64,000 bases of DNA from Bacteroidales bacterium (GCA_024400875.1 JAKSMB010000002.1:62001-126000); one strand, 5' to 3'. Positions 43,685 to 52,508 are shown, numbered from the stretch's first letter. The notes: generated by a model from the letters alone, not told the origin. A program made the numbers and translations.

Positions 43685-44970
43685 TGTTTCTTTGAAGTCA
43701 TTACGTCTAACACGTAGTCGTCGGTGGCGGCCATACCCTTGAGTCCCAGGTTGGCAAGGTTCTGAACACATTGATCCACATCGTCGTCGATGATACCTTC
43801 TACGGAGGTTACGGTTTCGTCTTCGATGGCTAACATGGAGGATAATACCGCCGTAGAGATGCCGGTGGCAATCTTCAAAGAACAGCTTGGTTTTGCGCCA
43901 TCGCATACCATACCCGAGATGTTGGCAATCATATTCTTTACGGCATAAGCAACCTCATCGTAGGTGCCGCCCATCAAGTAGGTGAGACCGCAAGAGGAGC
44001 CAGTGGCAGCTACTACGCAACCGCACAATGGAGATAGTCTTCCGAAACTTTGTTTGATATAGATGACGGTGAGATGACTGAGCATCAGGGCGCGGATAAG
44101 TTCCTCTTCGCTTTTGAGGCGCTCTTTGGCAAATACCCAAACCGGAAGGGTGGCCGCAATGCCCTGGTTGCCACTACCAGAGTTGCTCATCACTGGCACT
44201 TTGACGCCCGCCATACGGGCATCACAGGCGGCAGAGGTGTAGGCCAAAATCTTAGCATATACACCATTACCAAAGAAATGTGATTTGGGTTCCATGAAAA
44301 TGGAACGGCCCAAACTATGGCCATAGTTGTTTTTCAAAGAGAGTTCAGCAGCATTTTTGTTCAACTCGGCAGCCTCCATAATGAAGCGGATTTCGTCGAG
44401 GGGCGCGGTGGTAGCGAAGTCAAATACTTTGCGCAGGGAGAGTTTTGGAGCTGTATCGTCTTCCGTTCCCTGTTTTTTCTGGGTGTCATCTAATATAACT
44501 TCACCATCTTTTTCAATAAAGGAGTAGTGCGTGTGATTTCCGCTGATGACAACCGTAACGGTGTGGTTGGCGCCGCTGCTGATGATTTCGATGTAGAGTT
44601 TTTCTTCCGTATCTTTCTTTCGTTTGATGTCGATGCGCTGTTCATCGATGTATTTGCGACCGACTTCTACATCTTCAGGGTTGGTGTCTTTGAGCACTTC
44701 CAGCTGGTACTCCGACTTTCCGATCAATGCGCCTAATGCGATTGCGATAGGTAAACCAATCATATTGGTACCAGGAATGCCTACGCCCATAGCGTTCTTT
44801 AACACGTTGGCACTCAGTAATACAGATATTTTCTCGGGCACTTGACCCAAAATCTCTTTGGATTTTGCTACCGCTAAGGCAACGGCCATAGGTTCGGTGC
44901 AGCCAATGGCTGGAACAACTTCTTTCTTTACCAGGTCAATGATTTGAGCTCTTTCTTCTTGTGTCATCAT
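43681..44970 (-). CDS. L-cysteine desulfidase-like protein (CyuA/UPF0597 family)
   Basis: 429 residues from ATG 44970 (44967 also possible). Matches the UPF0597/YhaM-CyuA family: EVVPAIGCTEPMAVALA at the start, GIPGTNMIGLPIAIALGAL, SNSGSGNQGIAATLPV and CDGAKPSCSLKI. Cysteines in GCTEP, CGCVVAATGSSC and CDGAKPSC could hold the iron-sulfur cluster of cysteine desulfidases, which release sulfide, ammonia and pyruvate from L-cysteine; the family also includes serine dehydratase-like members. It is a single-gene unit on the minus strand, with its own promoter. Confidence 0.86.
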   Translation of the reverse strand: MMTQEERAQIIDLVKKEVVPAIGCTEPMAVALAVAKSKEILGQVPEKISVLLSANVLKNAMGVGIPGTNMIGLPIAIALGALIGKSEYQLEVLKDTNPEDVEVGRKYIDEQRIDIKRKKDTEEKLYIEIISSGANHTVTVVISGNHTHYSFIEKDGEVILDDTQKKQGTEDDTAPKLSLRKVFDFATTAPLDEIRFIMEAAELNKNAAELSLKNNYGHSLGRSIFMEPKSHFFGNGVYAKILAYTSAACDARMAGVKVPVMSNSGSGNQGIAATLPVWVFAKERLKSEEELIRALMLSHLTVIYIKQSFGRLSPLCGCVVAATGSSCGLTYLMGGTYDEVAYAVKNMIANISGMVCDGAKPSCSLKIATGISTAVLSSMLAIEDETVTSVEGIIDDDVDQCVQNLANLGLKGMAATDDYVLDVMTSKKH

Positions 44971-44993
44971 AATATCTGTATAATTTAGAAATG

Positions 44994-45001
44994 CAAAAAT
45001 A
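44994..45001 (-). promoter_or_regulatory. -7 promoter element of the cysteine desulfidase-like gene
   Basis: TATTTTTG followed by C on the minus strand, 23 bases before ATG 44970. Confidence 0.65.
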
Positions 45002-45036
45002 ATAAAAACACGAACATAAAACGTAATCAAAAGCAC

Positions 45037-45078
45037 GCCTCCTGCTTACCGCTTACTGCCTCCTGCCTTCTGCCTTAT
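45037..45078. repeat. Heptanucleotide array, six copies, running into a coding end
   Basis: Six units of 7 bases: GCCTCCT, GCTTACC, GCTTACT, GCCTCCT, GCCTTCT, GCCTTAT. Same period and same GCYT core as the 18-copy array at 1328-1453. It covers the last eight codons and the stop of the M16 gene (minus strand), which encode the odd tail KAEGRRQ. Confidence 0.9.
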
Positions 45079-46300
45079 ATCTTAACGTGTTGCTTTTTTC
45101 TTCTACGAATAGGTCTCGGATGATGCGTTTCATTTGTTCTTCTGTCACGTCGAAATAATGTTGTCGCTCATCGAGAAAATATTCGGCGTTGGAGATGGTT
45201 TCCCCCACGGCAAGGTTGGAGGCGCGGTCGTCGATCTTGATCTCATTGTTCAAAAGGATGGACTCGGCACGGTTCTTGACTTTCTGAAGGTCGTGGGCGA
45301 AGGTCTCGCTCTCCTGATAGTGGAAAAGATACTGACAAAGTGCATCATCGGCTTCTTCAATGGAAACGCCCTCTGTTGGTCGACCGCTGACATAGAATAA
45401 TCCATTGTCGCAACTGCCCATAATGGAGGCAGAGATGTCGGTAAACAATTTCCGGTCAGTGACAAATTCTTTGTATAGGTAGGAAGAATGACCCGTACCG
45501 AACATATCGCTTATCAGGTCATAGGCGTAATAGTCGGGGTGCATACGGTTGCACATTGGCCACGCTTTCAGCAGTACGTCGGAGGGTACCTCGCGCTCAA
45601 CGGTGAGCAGTCGGGATGCGGTTTGCTCCTTCTCTGCGGGGTAGTTGCGTGTGGGTAGTTCGCTAACGGGAATGTCGCCGAACCATTTTTCTACCATAGC
45701 AATGACTTCGTCGTAATGCACGTTGCCTGCAACAACCAGTACGGCGTTGTTAGGACGATAGTAGGTGTAGTAGAAATCTTTGATGATACCCATATCTACT
45801 TGGGCGATGTGCTCTGTCTTCTTGCCAATGGGAAGCCATTGATAAGGATGTCGCTCGTAGGTCATCTGATGCATCAGCATCATAAGGTCACCGTAGGGGC
45901 GGTTGAGATAATGCTCTTTGAATTCTTCGATGACTACCTGCTTTTGAATGTCAAGAGATTCTTGACGGAATGCTAACTCTAACATACGGTCCGACTCTAT
46001 CCAGAGTGCGGTTTCCAAGTTGTTGGCCGGCAAAACTACGTAGTAGTTGGTGTGGTCTTGGCAGGTGTAGGCATTGTTGATCGCCCCCACTTTCTGTAGG
46101 GCAGTGTCGTAGTTGAGCACGTTCTTGGACCCCGTAAACATAAAGTGTTCCATCAGATGCGCGAGCCCGGTGCAGTTGGAATCTTCATCCCGAGAGCCGA
46201 CATTATATACTATGTTGCAAACGGCCAGTGGCGTGGTGTGATCTTCGTGTACCAGCACGCGTAAGCCATTGGAAAGTGTTGTTTTTTTTATATTTAGCAT
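45053..46300 (-). CDS. M16 family zinc metalloprotease (single-half form)
   Basis: 415 residues without a signal peptide. The inverted zinc motif is HLMEH (48-52), with CTGLAHLMEHFMFTG, and the third ligand in the VVIEEFKEH region. This is the half-size M16B/C-type layout of processing-peptidase-like enzymes, which usually form dimers with an inactive partner; no partner gene is adjacent. The C-terminal residues come from the heptamer array, so the true end may have been altered by repeat expansion. Last gene of the serine hydrolase-PHP-M16 unit, 21 bases after the PHP gene. Confidence 0.9.
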   Translation of the reverse strand: MLNIKKTTLSNGLRVLVHEDHTTPLAVCNIVYNVGSRDEDSNCTGLAHLMEHFMFTGSKNVLNYDTALQKVGAINNAYTCQDHTNYYVVLPANNLETALWIESDRMLELAFRQESLDIQKQVVIEEFKEHYLNRPYGDLMMLMHQMTYERHPYQWLPIGKKTEHIAQVDMGIIKDFYYTYYRPNNAVLVVAGNVHYDEVIAMVEKWFGDIPVSELPTRNYPAEKEQTASRLLTVEREVPSDVLLKAWPMCNRMHPDYYAYDLISDMFGTGHSSYLYKEFVTDRKLFTDISASIMGSCDNGLFYVSGRPTEGVSIEEADDALCQYLFHYQESETFAHDLQKVKNRAESILLNNEIKIDDRASNLAVGETISNAEYFLDERQHYFDVTEEQMKRIIRDLFVEEKSNTLRYKAEGRRQ

Positions 46301-46321
46301 AATGATAGTATCAAAAGAGTT

Positions 46322-47158
46322 TTATACCCACATCTTTCGGGCCTTGTCGAAATGAACGGTATGATCGTAACCGCAACGTTGTAGCTCGTTCCAAGCTTCC
46401 GGACAAAATTGACCCAGATCCTCCGACTTATGCGCGTCGCTGCTGATGACTACGGGTATGTCCATCTTCCGCGCTTGCATAAGCAATGGCGTGGCCGGAT
46501 AGAAGGCGTTGCATCTTTTCTTGTAGAGACCGCGGGTGTTGATTTCAATGATGACATCGTGCGATTTGATCAATTGCAACGCTTTTTCAGCAAGAATCCT
46601 GTACCAACGTTCGTCTTCGGTAAAGAATCGGTCCTGGTTGTGCATCTTGATTTTGTCGAAGTGAGCGATGATGTCCATCTTCTGAGTTTCTAACATCTCA
46701 AAGGTTTGTTCCCAGAAGGTGGTGACAGCCCGTTTGATATTGTTGTCGAAGAGCTCGCGAAGTCCATCGTCGTATATTTGTCGGTCGCTGCCGTCGATGA
46801 ACCATATCCGGTCGTCGTTCTGTGGTCGCACGAGATGCACTCCCCCGATGATGTAGTCAAGGTTGTAGGTTTCCTTGTAGTACACGAAAGGTTTTGTCAT
46901 CTCAGGTATGAAGTCACACTCCAACGCTTTGAGCAACTGTATAGGTGTTTGCATCTGCAGTTGGTCGATCTCCTGACAATAGTTGTTGATCTCCTCTTCG
47001 TGTATGCCGAAGTCGTTTTCAAAGGGGACCGGGGCGTGGGAGGAGAAACCCAGTTGCTGGTAGTTGAGTTTGGTGGCTGCCGCAATAAATGCCGAAAGCG
47101 GCTCCTTGCCGTCACAGTATAAACTATGGGTGTGATAGTTAGTTTGCAGAGGTGACAT
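46322..47158 (-). CDS. PHP-domain histidinol-phosphatase
   Basis: 278 residues. The PHP metal sites are visible: YHTHSLYCDG at 8-17, GFSSHAPVP, and DAHKSEDLGQF near the C-terminus, plus HFDKIKMHN in the middle. The closest pattern is HisK-type histidinol-phosphatase, which makes histidinol in histidine synthesis; other PHP phosphoesterases cannot be excluded. The gene starts inside the end of the serine hydrolase gene (20-base overlap). No other his genes are near. Confidence 0.84.
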   Translation of the reverse strand: MSPLQTNYHTHSLYCDGKEPLSAFIAAATKLNYQQLGFSSHAPVPFENDFGIHEEEINNYCQEIDQLQMQTPIQLLKALECDFIPEMTKPFVYYKETYNLDYIIGGVHLVRPQNDDRIWFIDGSDRQIYDDGLRELFDNNIKRAVTTFWEQTFEMLETQKMDIIAHFDKIKMHNQDRFFTEDERWYRILAEKALQLIKSHDVIIEINTRGLYKKRCNAFYPATPLLMQARKMDIPVVISSDAHKSEDLGQFCPEAWNELQRCGYDHTVHFDKARKMWV

Positions 47159-48458
47159 TCTGATATTGGTCTATGATGTTCAAAAGTTCGTTGCTTTTGC
47201 CTACGTGTGAGGCGTTGTAGAAGTTGCTCAGGAATACGCAGATGGTTCCATCTGATGGGCGATATAACCACAGGTTGTGGAATCCATTCCAAAGTCCGCC
47301 GTGATAAACGAGCCATCCGTGTTCTTTGTTGTTTTCCAGATGTACGCCGTAGCCGTAAAGTTTTTTGGGGATGATGCCGCTGGGCAGGATGTTCTGGCTT
47401 TTGCAAGCCATTTCCACCCACTCTTTTGGAAGAATCTTACATTCAATGTAAAAAGTATGTGTCCAGCGCAGCATATCTTCTACGTTGGAATATACACCCT
47501 TGTCGCCAAGGATGGCATTCAAACGATCGTATTTTGCCAGGGATCCCCCCTTGAAGTGTCCGCGGGCGATGGGAACAGGGAAATTATCCCGCAGGGGTTG
47601 TATGTCCACCAACTCTTGGCCTTTGCGTACGGAGGCGTGCGGACGTGGAGCATCTTCAGGATAAAGTCCTACCAATTCGGTGAAGAAGTAGGTGTGCTTC
47701 ATTCCGGCAGGCTTCCAAAGGTTGTCGCGCACGTATTGCTCAAAGGGTTGCTCAGCAACGATCTCAACAATCTTTGCCAACAGAACATAATTCGTGTTGG
47801 TATACGCAAAGCCTCCGCTGGGTTTGAAGATACGGTCGAATTTGTTGTTTCTCATTACCCTGCATAGTTGACTCGTACTGATAAATGTGCTTGTATCGTA
47901 AAGTGCATAGTTGAAGTTGAAATACTCGGGTATGCCTGAGGTGTGGTTCAACATCTCTCGAACGGTAACAGTATGGTAGGGCATATTGGGGAAGTATTTT
48001 CCCAGGGAGTCTTGCAAGCTCATCTTTTCTTCATAACAAAGTTTCAGGATGGCAGCAGCTGTGAATTGTTTGGATACGGAGGCTAAGTCGAAAATGGTCT
48101 CCGTGGTCATTCTATTGTTTTTCAGATTGCGTACGGAATTCAGTTGCTCCATCGCTAACCCTTCATAGCCGCGGTTGTTTTTGTAAAGTTGCAGATAACC
48201 GTAGGCTTTTTCCACCAGGATGGTGTCGTTCTTTGCAATGATCAGCGTGCCATTCATTCTTTGCCCCAAGGTATCAGCAAAGCGCAACAGTGTGTCCATA
48301 AGTGGGTCGCTGGAGCTTCGCTTGGTGTGGTGCAATTCCTTGTTAGCGAAAGGAATTGATAACTCAGTGAAGAGCTCTTCCAAATGAAAAGAGTCAGCAC
48401 TTAATAGCCCGATGCAAAGGATGAATGCTATGAATATGGAGATGGATTTTTTACGCAT
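47139..48458 (-). CDS. Exported serine hydrolase of the beta-lactamase/class C family
   Basis: 439 residues with a signal peptide (MRKKSISIFI...LLSADS). The active-site SxxK is SVSK in DLASVSKQFTAA, the YxN is in AYTNTNYVLL, and HGG (VYHGGLWNG) takes the KTG position, as in class C-like serine hydrolases and DD-peptidase relatives. These act on cell-wall peptides, esters or beta-lactams; a resistance role should not be assumed. First gene of a minus-strand unit. Its promoter ends 4 bases before the ATG. Confidence 0.88.
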   Translation of the reverse strand: MRKKSISIFIAFILCIGLLSADSFHLEELFTELSIPFANKELHHTKRSSSDPLMDTLLRFADTLGQRMNGTLIIAKNDTILVEKAYGYLQLYKNNRGYEGLAMEQLNSVRNLKNNRMTTETIFDLASVSKQFTAAAILKLCYEEKMSLQDSLGKYFPNMPYHTVTVREMLNHTSGIPEYFNFNYALYDTSTFISTSQLCRVMRNNKFDRIFKPSGGFAYTNTNYVLLAKIVEIVAEQPFEQYVRDNLWKPAGMKHTYFFTELVGLYPEDAPRPHASVRKGQELVDIQPLRDNFPVPIARGHFKGGSLAKYDRLNAILGDKGVYSNVEDMLRWTHTFYIECKILPKEWVEMACKSQNILPSGIIPKKLYGYGVHLENNKEHGWLVYHGGLWNGFHNLWLYRPSDGTICVFLSNFYNASHVGKSNELLNIIDQYQNVTSAN

Positions 48459-48462
48459 GCTG

Positions 48463-48470
48463 CAAAGATA
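48463..48470 (-). promoter_or_regulatory. -7 promoter element of the serine hydrolase unit, next to the start codon
   Basis: TATCTTTG followed by C on the minus strand, with only CAGC between it and the ATG at 48458. The mRNA should start at or inside the first codon, so this is either leaderless or the true start is further downstream. Confidence 0.55.
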
Positions 48471-48484
48471 GTGATTTCAATAAA

Positions 48485-48520
48485 AACAACAAAGGGATAA
48501 CTGGTAAAAGTTATCCCTTT
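48485..48520 (-). terminator. Terminator-like hairpin after rho
   Basis: Stem AAAGGGATAACT (48491-48502) with AGTTATCCCTTT (48509-48520), loop GGTAAA. On the minus strand it is followed by GTTGTTTTTATT, so the T run is imperfect. Confidence 0.65.
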
Positions 48521-48559
48521 TATATGTTAATAATGTATCAGTGTGATTTCTATAATCGA

Positions 48560-50332
48560 TTAGCCGTTCATAGAACTTAGGAATTCCTCGTTGTTTTTGG
48601 TGTGACCCATATTTTCTTTGATGAAGGTCATGGCTTCAATGGTGTTCATATCGGCCAGGTGGTTTCTGAGGATCCACATACGGCGTTGTACTTCAGGAGA
48701 TTGCAACAGGTCGTCGCGACGAGTGCTGGAGGCCACGAGGTCAACGGCAGGGTAGATGCGCTTGTTGGACAGGCGACGGTCGAGCTGTAATTCCATATTG
48801 CCGGTGCCCTTGAATTCCTCGAAGATCACTTCATCCATACGGGAGCCGGTTTCGATGAGGGCGGTGGAGATGATGGTCAGTGAACCGCCGTTTTCAACGT
48901 TACGGGCAGCACCAAAGAAGCGTTTTGGCTTCTGCAACGCGTTGGCTTCCACACCACCGGAGAGTACCTTGCCGGAAGCAGGCGCCATGGTGTTGAAGGC
49001 ACGTGCCAGGCGGGTGATGGAGTCCAAAAGAATACATACGTCGTGACCACATTCTACCATACGTTTGGCTTTCTCCAATACCATATTGGCGATCTTCACG
49101 TGACGTTCTGCTGGCTCGTCAAAGGTGGAAGAGATGACTTCCGCATTTACGCTGCGTTGCATGTCGGTAACTTCTTCCGGACGTTCATCAATCAACAGGA
49201 TGATGAGGTATATTTCAGGGTGATTGTAGGCGATGGCGTTGGCAACGTCCTTGAGCAACACGGTCTTACCCGTCTTTGGTTGCGCAACGATCAAACCACG
49301 CTGACCTTTTCCAATAGGGGCGAACAGGTCGATGACGCGGGTGGATAGGTTGCAACCAGGATGGCCTGTGATGTTGATCTTCTCGTTAGGGAACATCGGG
49401 GTGAGATAGTCGAACGGAATACGGTCGCGAATCTCTTCCGGCTTGCGTCCGTTGATCATCTCAACGCGAGTGAGCGGGAAGTATTTCTCGCCACTCTTTG
49501 GAGGACGAATGGCACCATATACTGTGTCACCATTTTTCAAACCAAACAACTTGATTTGAGACATGGATACATAAATGTCATCGGGAGAGGTGAGGTAGTT
49601 GTAGTCAGATGAACGAAGGAAACCGCAGTTGTCGCTGGTGATTTCCAATACGCCTTCTGCCATTACAGATCCTTCATATATGGAGTTGGCCATTAATTCA
49701 GCCTCTGGATCTTTCTTCTCCTCAACAACTTCTTCTTTCTTTTCAGCTACAGGCTCAACGGGCTTGTTCTCTTTGTTGTTGTTTTGCTTTCTGACGAATC
49801 GTTTTGTTTCTTCTTCGTTGTTTTTCTTTCTGATAAAACGCTTAGGTTCCGTCTCTTCTGTCTCCTTCGTCACCGCTTTTTCCGCTACAGTTGTAGCAGC
49901 AGGTTGATTGTCAGCAGCAGCAGTTTCGGTAGCAACGGTCTCGCTCTTTCGTGGTCTGCCACGTTTTCTCTTAACAGGAACTTCAGGCGTTGGTTCAGTT
50001 GCAGGTGCTTCAGCAACAGGAATAGGAGAGGACTCGCTTTTTATGGAAACGGGCTCTTCAACAATATCTTCTTTGCGCTTGCGTGTGACTTTGAGTTTTG
50101 GCTCTTCCGTTTCAACAGGCGCTTGCTTCGTGTTGATATTGTCGAAGTTAATGGACGTTTGAGTGTTTTCTTCTGCGACGATTGGACGCTCTTTGAAAAG
50201 TGGTACCTCTTTCTTTTCAGGAAGTTCTACCTTTTTTCTAACTTTGTCTTGATTAGATGAGGCAGCAGGTATAGCATTGGTAGTTGTGGTGATCCTTTTT
50301 CTTTTAGGCTTTTTTTCAGTACTGTCAGACAT
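48560..50332 (-). CDS. rho: Transcription termination factor Rho with long disordered N-terminus
   Basis: 590 residues from ATG at 50332 (the frame is open further upstream, but the promoter at 50423-50430 and a non-Rho-like sequence argue against using it). Residues 1-210 are low-complexity Lys/Glu/Pro/Thr-rich sequence with an AT-hook-like [10 protein letters not shown] at 121-130 and two copies of KRF(I/V)RK. From about 215 the RNA-binding OB fold ([11 protein letters not shown]) and the RecA-like ATPase follow: [19 protein letters not shown] (Walker A), [13 protein letters not shown]. The helical Rho_N domain expected at the start is not evident. In Bacteroides thetaiotaomicron a comparable disordered insert drives Rho condensates. 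Confidence 0.95.
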   Translation of the reverse strand: MSDSTEKKPKRKRITTTTNAIPAASSNQDKVRKKVELPEKKEVPLFKERPIVAEENTQTSINFDNINTKQAPVETEEPKLKVTRKRKEDIVEEPVSIKSESSPIPVAEAPATEPTPEVPVKRKRGRPRKSETVATETAAADNQPAATTVAEKAVTKETEETEPKRFIRKKNNEEETKRFVRKQNNNKENKPVEPVAEKKEEVVEEKKDPEAELMANSIYEGSVMAEGVLEITSDNCGFLRSSDYNYLTSPDDIYVSMSQIKLFGLKNGDTVYGAIRPPKSGEKYFPLTRVEMINGRKPEEIRDRIPFDYLTPMFPNEKINITGHPGCNLSTRVIDLFAPIGKGQRGLIVAQPKTGKTVLLKDVANAIAYNHPEIYLIILLIDERPEEVTDMQRSVNAEVISSTFDEPAERHVKIANMVLEKAKRMVECGHDVCILLDSITRLARAFNTMAPASGKVLSGGVEANALQKPKRFFGAARNVENGGSLTIISTALIETGSRMDEVIFEEFKGTGNMELQLDRRLSNKRIYPAVDLVASSTRRDDLLQSPEVQRRMWILRNHLADMNTIEAMTFIKENMGHTKNNEEFLSSMNG

Positions 50333-50422
50333 ATTAAAGTGTTTGTGGATTCTATGTTGCTTGATTGATGCAGAGTTGAAATGTGAGATTGTAATGTGTC
50401 CTCTGCACATGATAAGACGCGG

Positions 50423-50430
50423 CAAAGATA
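50423..50430 (-). promoter_or_regulatory. -7 promoter element of rho
   Basis: TATCTTTG followed by C on the minus strand, 90 bases before the ATG at 50332. The long leader could take part in rho autoregulation. Confidence 0.65.
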
Positions 50431-50442
50431 CATTAAATTTTT

Positions 50443-50450
50443 TATTTTTG
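50443..50450 (+). promoter_or_regulatory. -7 promoter element of the LamG gene
   Basis: TATTTTTG followed by C, 62 bases before the ATG at 50513; only 12 bases from the divergent rho element. Confidence 0.5.
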
Positions 50451-50512
50451 CGGTGAGGACAATAAATTAATTTATATTTTTTGCGCTTCAAAATTCTTTA
50501 ATTTCTTAAATT

Positions 50513-51859
50513 ATGAAAAAAGTTTATACCTTATTATTCTTGGTTGCAATGACATTGATGTCATTTGCTCAGACGGTAACACTGACATTTACAGGACGTG
50601 ATGTTGCAAACCATACTATTGCTATGGATAGTGTGTCTGTTGTGAACATTACACGTGGATGGCAAGAAATCCTCTATAATCCTGATACTGTTTTGAATAT
50701 GACGAATAGCGTTGGTGTTGACGCATACGCTAATTCCTCTTTTATGTTGACACAAAAAGGTGCAAATCCTTTCAGTGGCAATACAGAGGTTATGCTTCAA
50801 ACAGTAGAAAATGAAAATGTATGTGTTGAAGTTTTTGACTTTAATGGTAAAAGAGTGGCATCCATAAACCAAATGGTGGACGCCGGTATACATTGTTTTA
50901 ATATTAGTTTGGCTGTTCCACAAACATATTTGTTAAGTGTTAAGAGCCGTAAGAATATGGCATCTTTGAAACTGGTGAATATAGCTTCCGGTGGTCAGAA
51001 TATAATTGAATATGTTGGTGGTAAAAATGTTGTAAACAATGGCACCAAGTCGCAAACCACCAATACTTTCGTTTTCGGCGATATGATGGAATATGTAGGA
51101 TATGTAACCGTAGATGGTGTTACCTATGAAAGTGACAGAATTATGCAAGCGCAAGGAACTAGTCAGACATTCGTCTTGAATTTCCCAGTATCGGGTGCAA
51201 CACCTTCGGGTTCAGGTCTGATTTTCTGGGCTCCGTTAACATCAAATACGGTGGACGTGGTGAGTGGCGACACGGGAACGATTCATGGAAACCCAGGTGC
51301 ATATACTGCGGAAGGATTGGATTTCAACAGAGCGTATGTGTCATTTACAAGCGGATGTTGGCAGAACTTCAATTACAGCACCCCTTTTACGGTTATTTGT
51401 GATTATAAGCGTACGGGTGAAGATGTGGGTTCACACATGCACATTGTTACCAACAATACAAGTTCTTACGACAGAGGCATGTTGCTTTATTGTCATGTAA
51501 GATCTTGTGATAGATTCAGAGTCGGCCTTGTACATACGTATGGTTCCGCATCCGCTACTGCACAAGAAACTGTAGGGGGGGCCGATAGTACAGCCTTGTT
51601 GGATACGATGTATGTGAATTGCGGTTTCATGTATGATGGTAATGGAACAATAACGATGATTCATAATGGTGTGGTTACGAATGTTACTAAAACCTATACG
51701 CAGGCGCAGTTTCCAAACTTTTCTAACGTGCCGTTAGGAATTGGTGGAGCGTTAGGTACATACTCCAATCACTGGATTGGCTATATCCGCAACGTACGTA
51801 TTTATGATCATGCACTTTCCCCAAAGGAATTGGAGGCATTGGGTCAAGAGAATGAATAA
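50513..51859 (+). CDS. Exported LamG-domain protein with an N-terminal sorting-like module
   Basis: 448 residues, signal peptide to LMSFAQ. Residues 21-225 contain TVTLTFTGRD..., then GANPFSGNTEVMLQTVE...VFDFNGKRV...TYLLSVKSRKNMASLKLV, which looks like a type A sorting-domain beta sandwich but sits near the N-terminus, and then FVFGDMMEYVGYVTVDG. As I recall, Bacteroidales FISUMP proteins use this same N-terminal block. Residues 235-440 form a LamG/concanavalin-type beta sandwich (GLIFWAPLTSNTVDVVSG ... NHWIGYIRNVRIYDHALS). The C-terminus has no sorting domain. A carbohydrate- or protein-binding surface role is inferred. Confidence 0.8.
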   Translation: MKKVYTLLFLVAMTLMSFAQTVTLTFTGRDVANHTIAMDSVSVVNITRGWQEILYNPDTVLNMTNSVGVDAYANSSFMLTQKGANPFSGNTEVMLQTVENENVCVEVFDFNGKRVASINQMVDAGIHCFNISLAVPQTYLLSVKSRKNMASLKLVNIASGGQNIIEYVGGKNVVNNGTKSQTTNTFVFGDMMEYVGYVTVDGVTYESDRIMQAQGTSQTFVLNFPVSGATPSGSGLIFWAPLTSNTVDVVSGDTGTIHGNPGAYTAEGLDFNRAYVSFTSGCWQNFNYSTPFTVICDYKRTGEDVGSHMHIVTNNTSSYDRGMLLYCHVRSCDRFRVGLVHTYGSASATAQETVGGADSTALLDTMYVNCGFMYDGNGTITMIHNGVVTNVTKTYTQAQFPNFSNVPLGIGGALGTYSNHWIGYIRNVRIYDHALSPKELEALGQENE

Positions 51860-51901
51860 AAGAACGAAGCTGCATATAAAGTAGGGTAGTTTACATATAG
51901 A

Positions 51902-51938
51902 AGTTAGTGTCAGCTAATGTCGGCACTAACTTTTTTTT
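51902..51938 (+). terminator. Intrinsic terminator after the LamG gene
   Basis: AGTTAGTG (51902-51909) pairs with CACTAACT (51924-51931), followed by seven more T. The T run directly precedes the next promoter (TATTTTTG at 51940). Confidence 0.85.
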
Positions 51939-51939
51939 G

Positions 51940-51947
51940 TATTTTTG
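51940..51947 (+). promoter_or_regulatory. -7 promoter element of the GtrA gene
   Basis: TATTTTTG followed by C, 11 bases before the ATG at 51959. Confidence 0.6.
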
Positions 51948-51958
51948 CCACCCTCGAA

Positions 51959-52456
51959 ATGAAAGATAGGATTATCAAAATATTTATCAAGGTCTTCTCG
52001 AAGCAGTTCATTCGCTTTGTGTTTGTTGCTGCTTTGAACACAGCGTTTGGTTGGTGCGTGTTTGCGCTGCTGCGCTTTTTGTTGGGATTAACCACGCTGA
52101 AGGATCCGTATGTGTTGGCTGCTTTCCTGGGAACGATTATCAGCGTACTCTTCAATTTCAAGACCTATGGAACCATAGTTTTCAAGAATGGGGACAATCG
52201 TTTGATATTCAAATTTCTGATTGTTTGTGCCATTACTTATTTTATTAATATTTTTGGCATTAAGGTTCTAGAAAACATAGGTATTGATAACTATGTGGCC
52301 AGTGCTATTATGTGTGTGCCGGTAGGTTTACTTAATTTTTTGTTTAATAAGGTTTTCACCTATTCAAAAGATACAAAAACTTGGATATGGGTGACTATGA
52401 TCTCACTTTTATTGATAGAAACAACCCTTTTCGTGTTGATGAAGTGGGTGGCATAA
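51959..52456 (+). CDS. GtrA family membrane protein
   Basis: 165 residues from ATG at 51959 (a start 14 codons earlier would fall inside the terminator T run). Four membrane helices with the GtrA features FIRFVFVAALNTAFGWCVFALL and a C-terminal NFLFNKVFTYSK. GtrA-like proteins are thought to flip undecaprenyl-phosphate-linked sugars across the inner membrane for O-antigen or teichoic acid decoration. A methyltransferase, a GT2 and a GT-C-type protein follow, which fits a lipid-linked sugar pathway; the genes after it have their own promoter. Confidence 0.88.
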   Translation: MKDRIIKIFIKVFSKQFIRFVFVAALNTAFGWCVFALLRFLLGLTTLKDPYVLAAFLGTIISVLFNFKTYGTIVFKNGDNRLIFKFLIVCAITYFINIFGIKVLENIGIDNYVASAIMCVPVGLLNFLFNKVFTYSKDTKTWIWVTMISLLLIETTLFVLMKWVA

Positions 52457-52508
52457 ATAGGTTTTCTTGGACAGAGTTTAACGGTCTTTTGTGTTCCCCA
52501 TTTTTTGA

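Noticed and set aside
47139-48458. Serine hydrolase considered as a beta-lactamase resistance gene
   Set aside because: It has SxxK, YxN and HGG but an HGG-type third motif, a chromosomal operon setting and no mobile context; many family members are peptidases or esterases.
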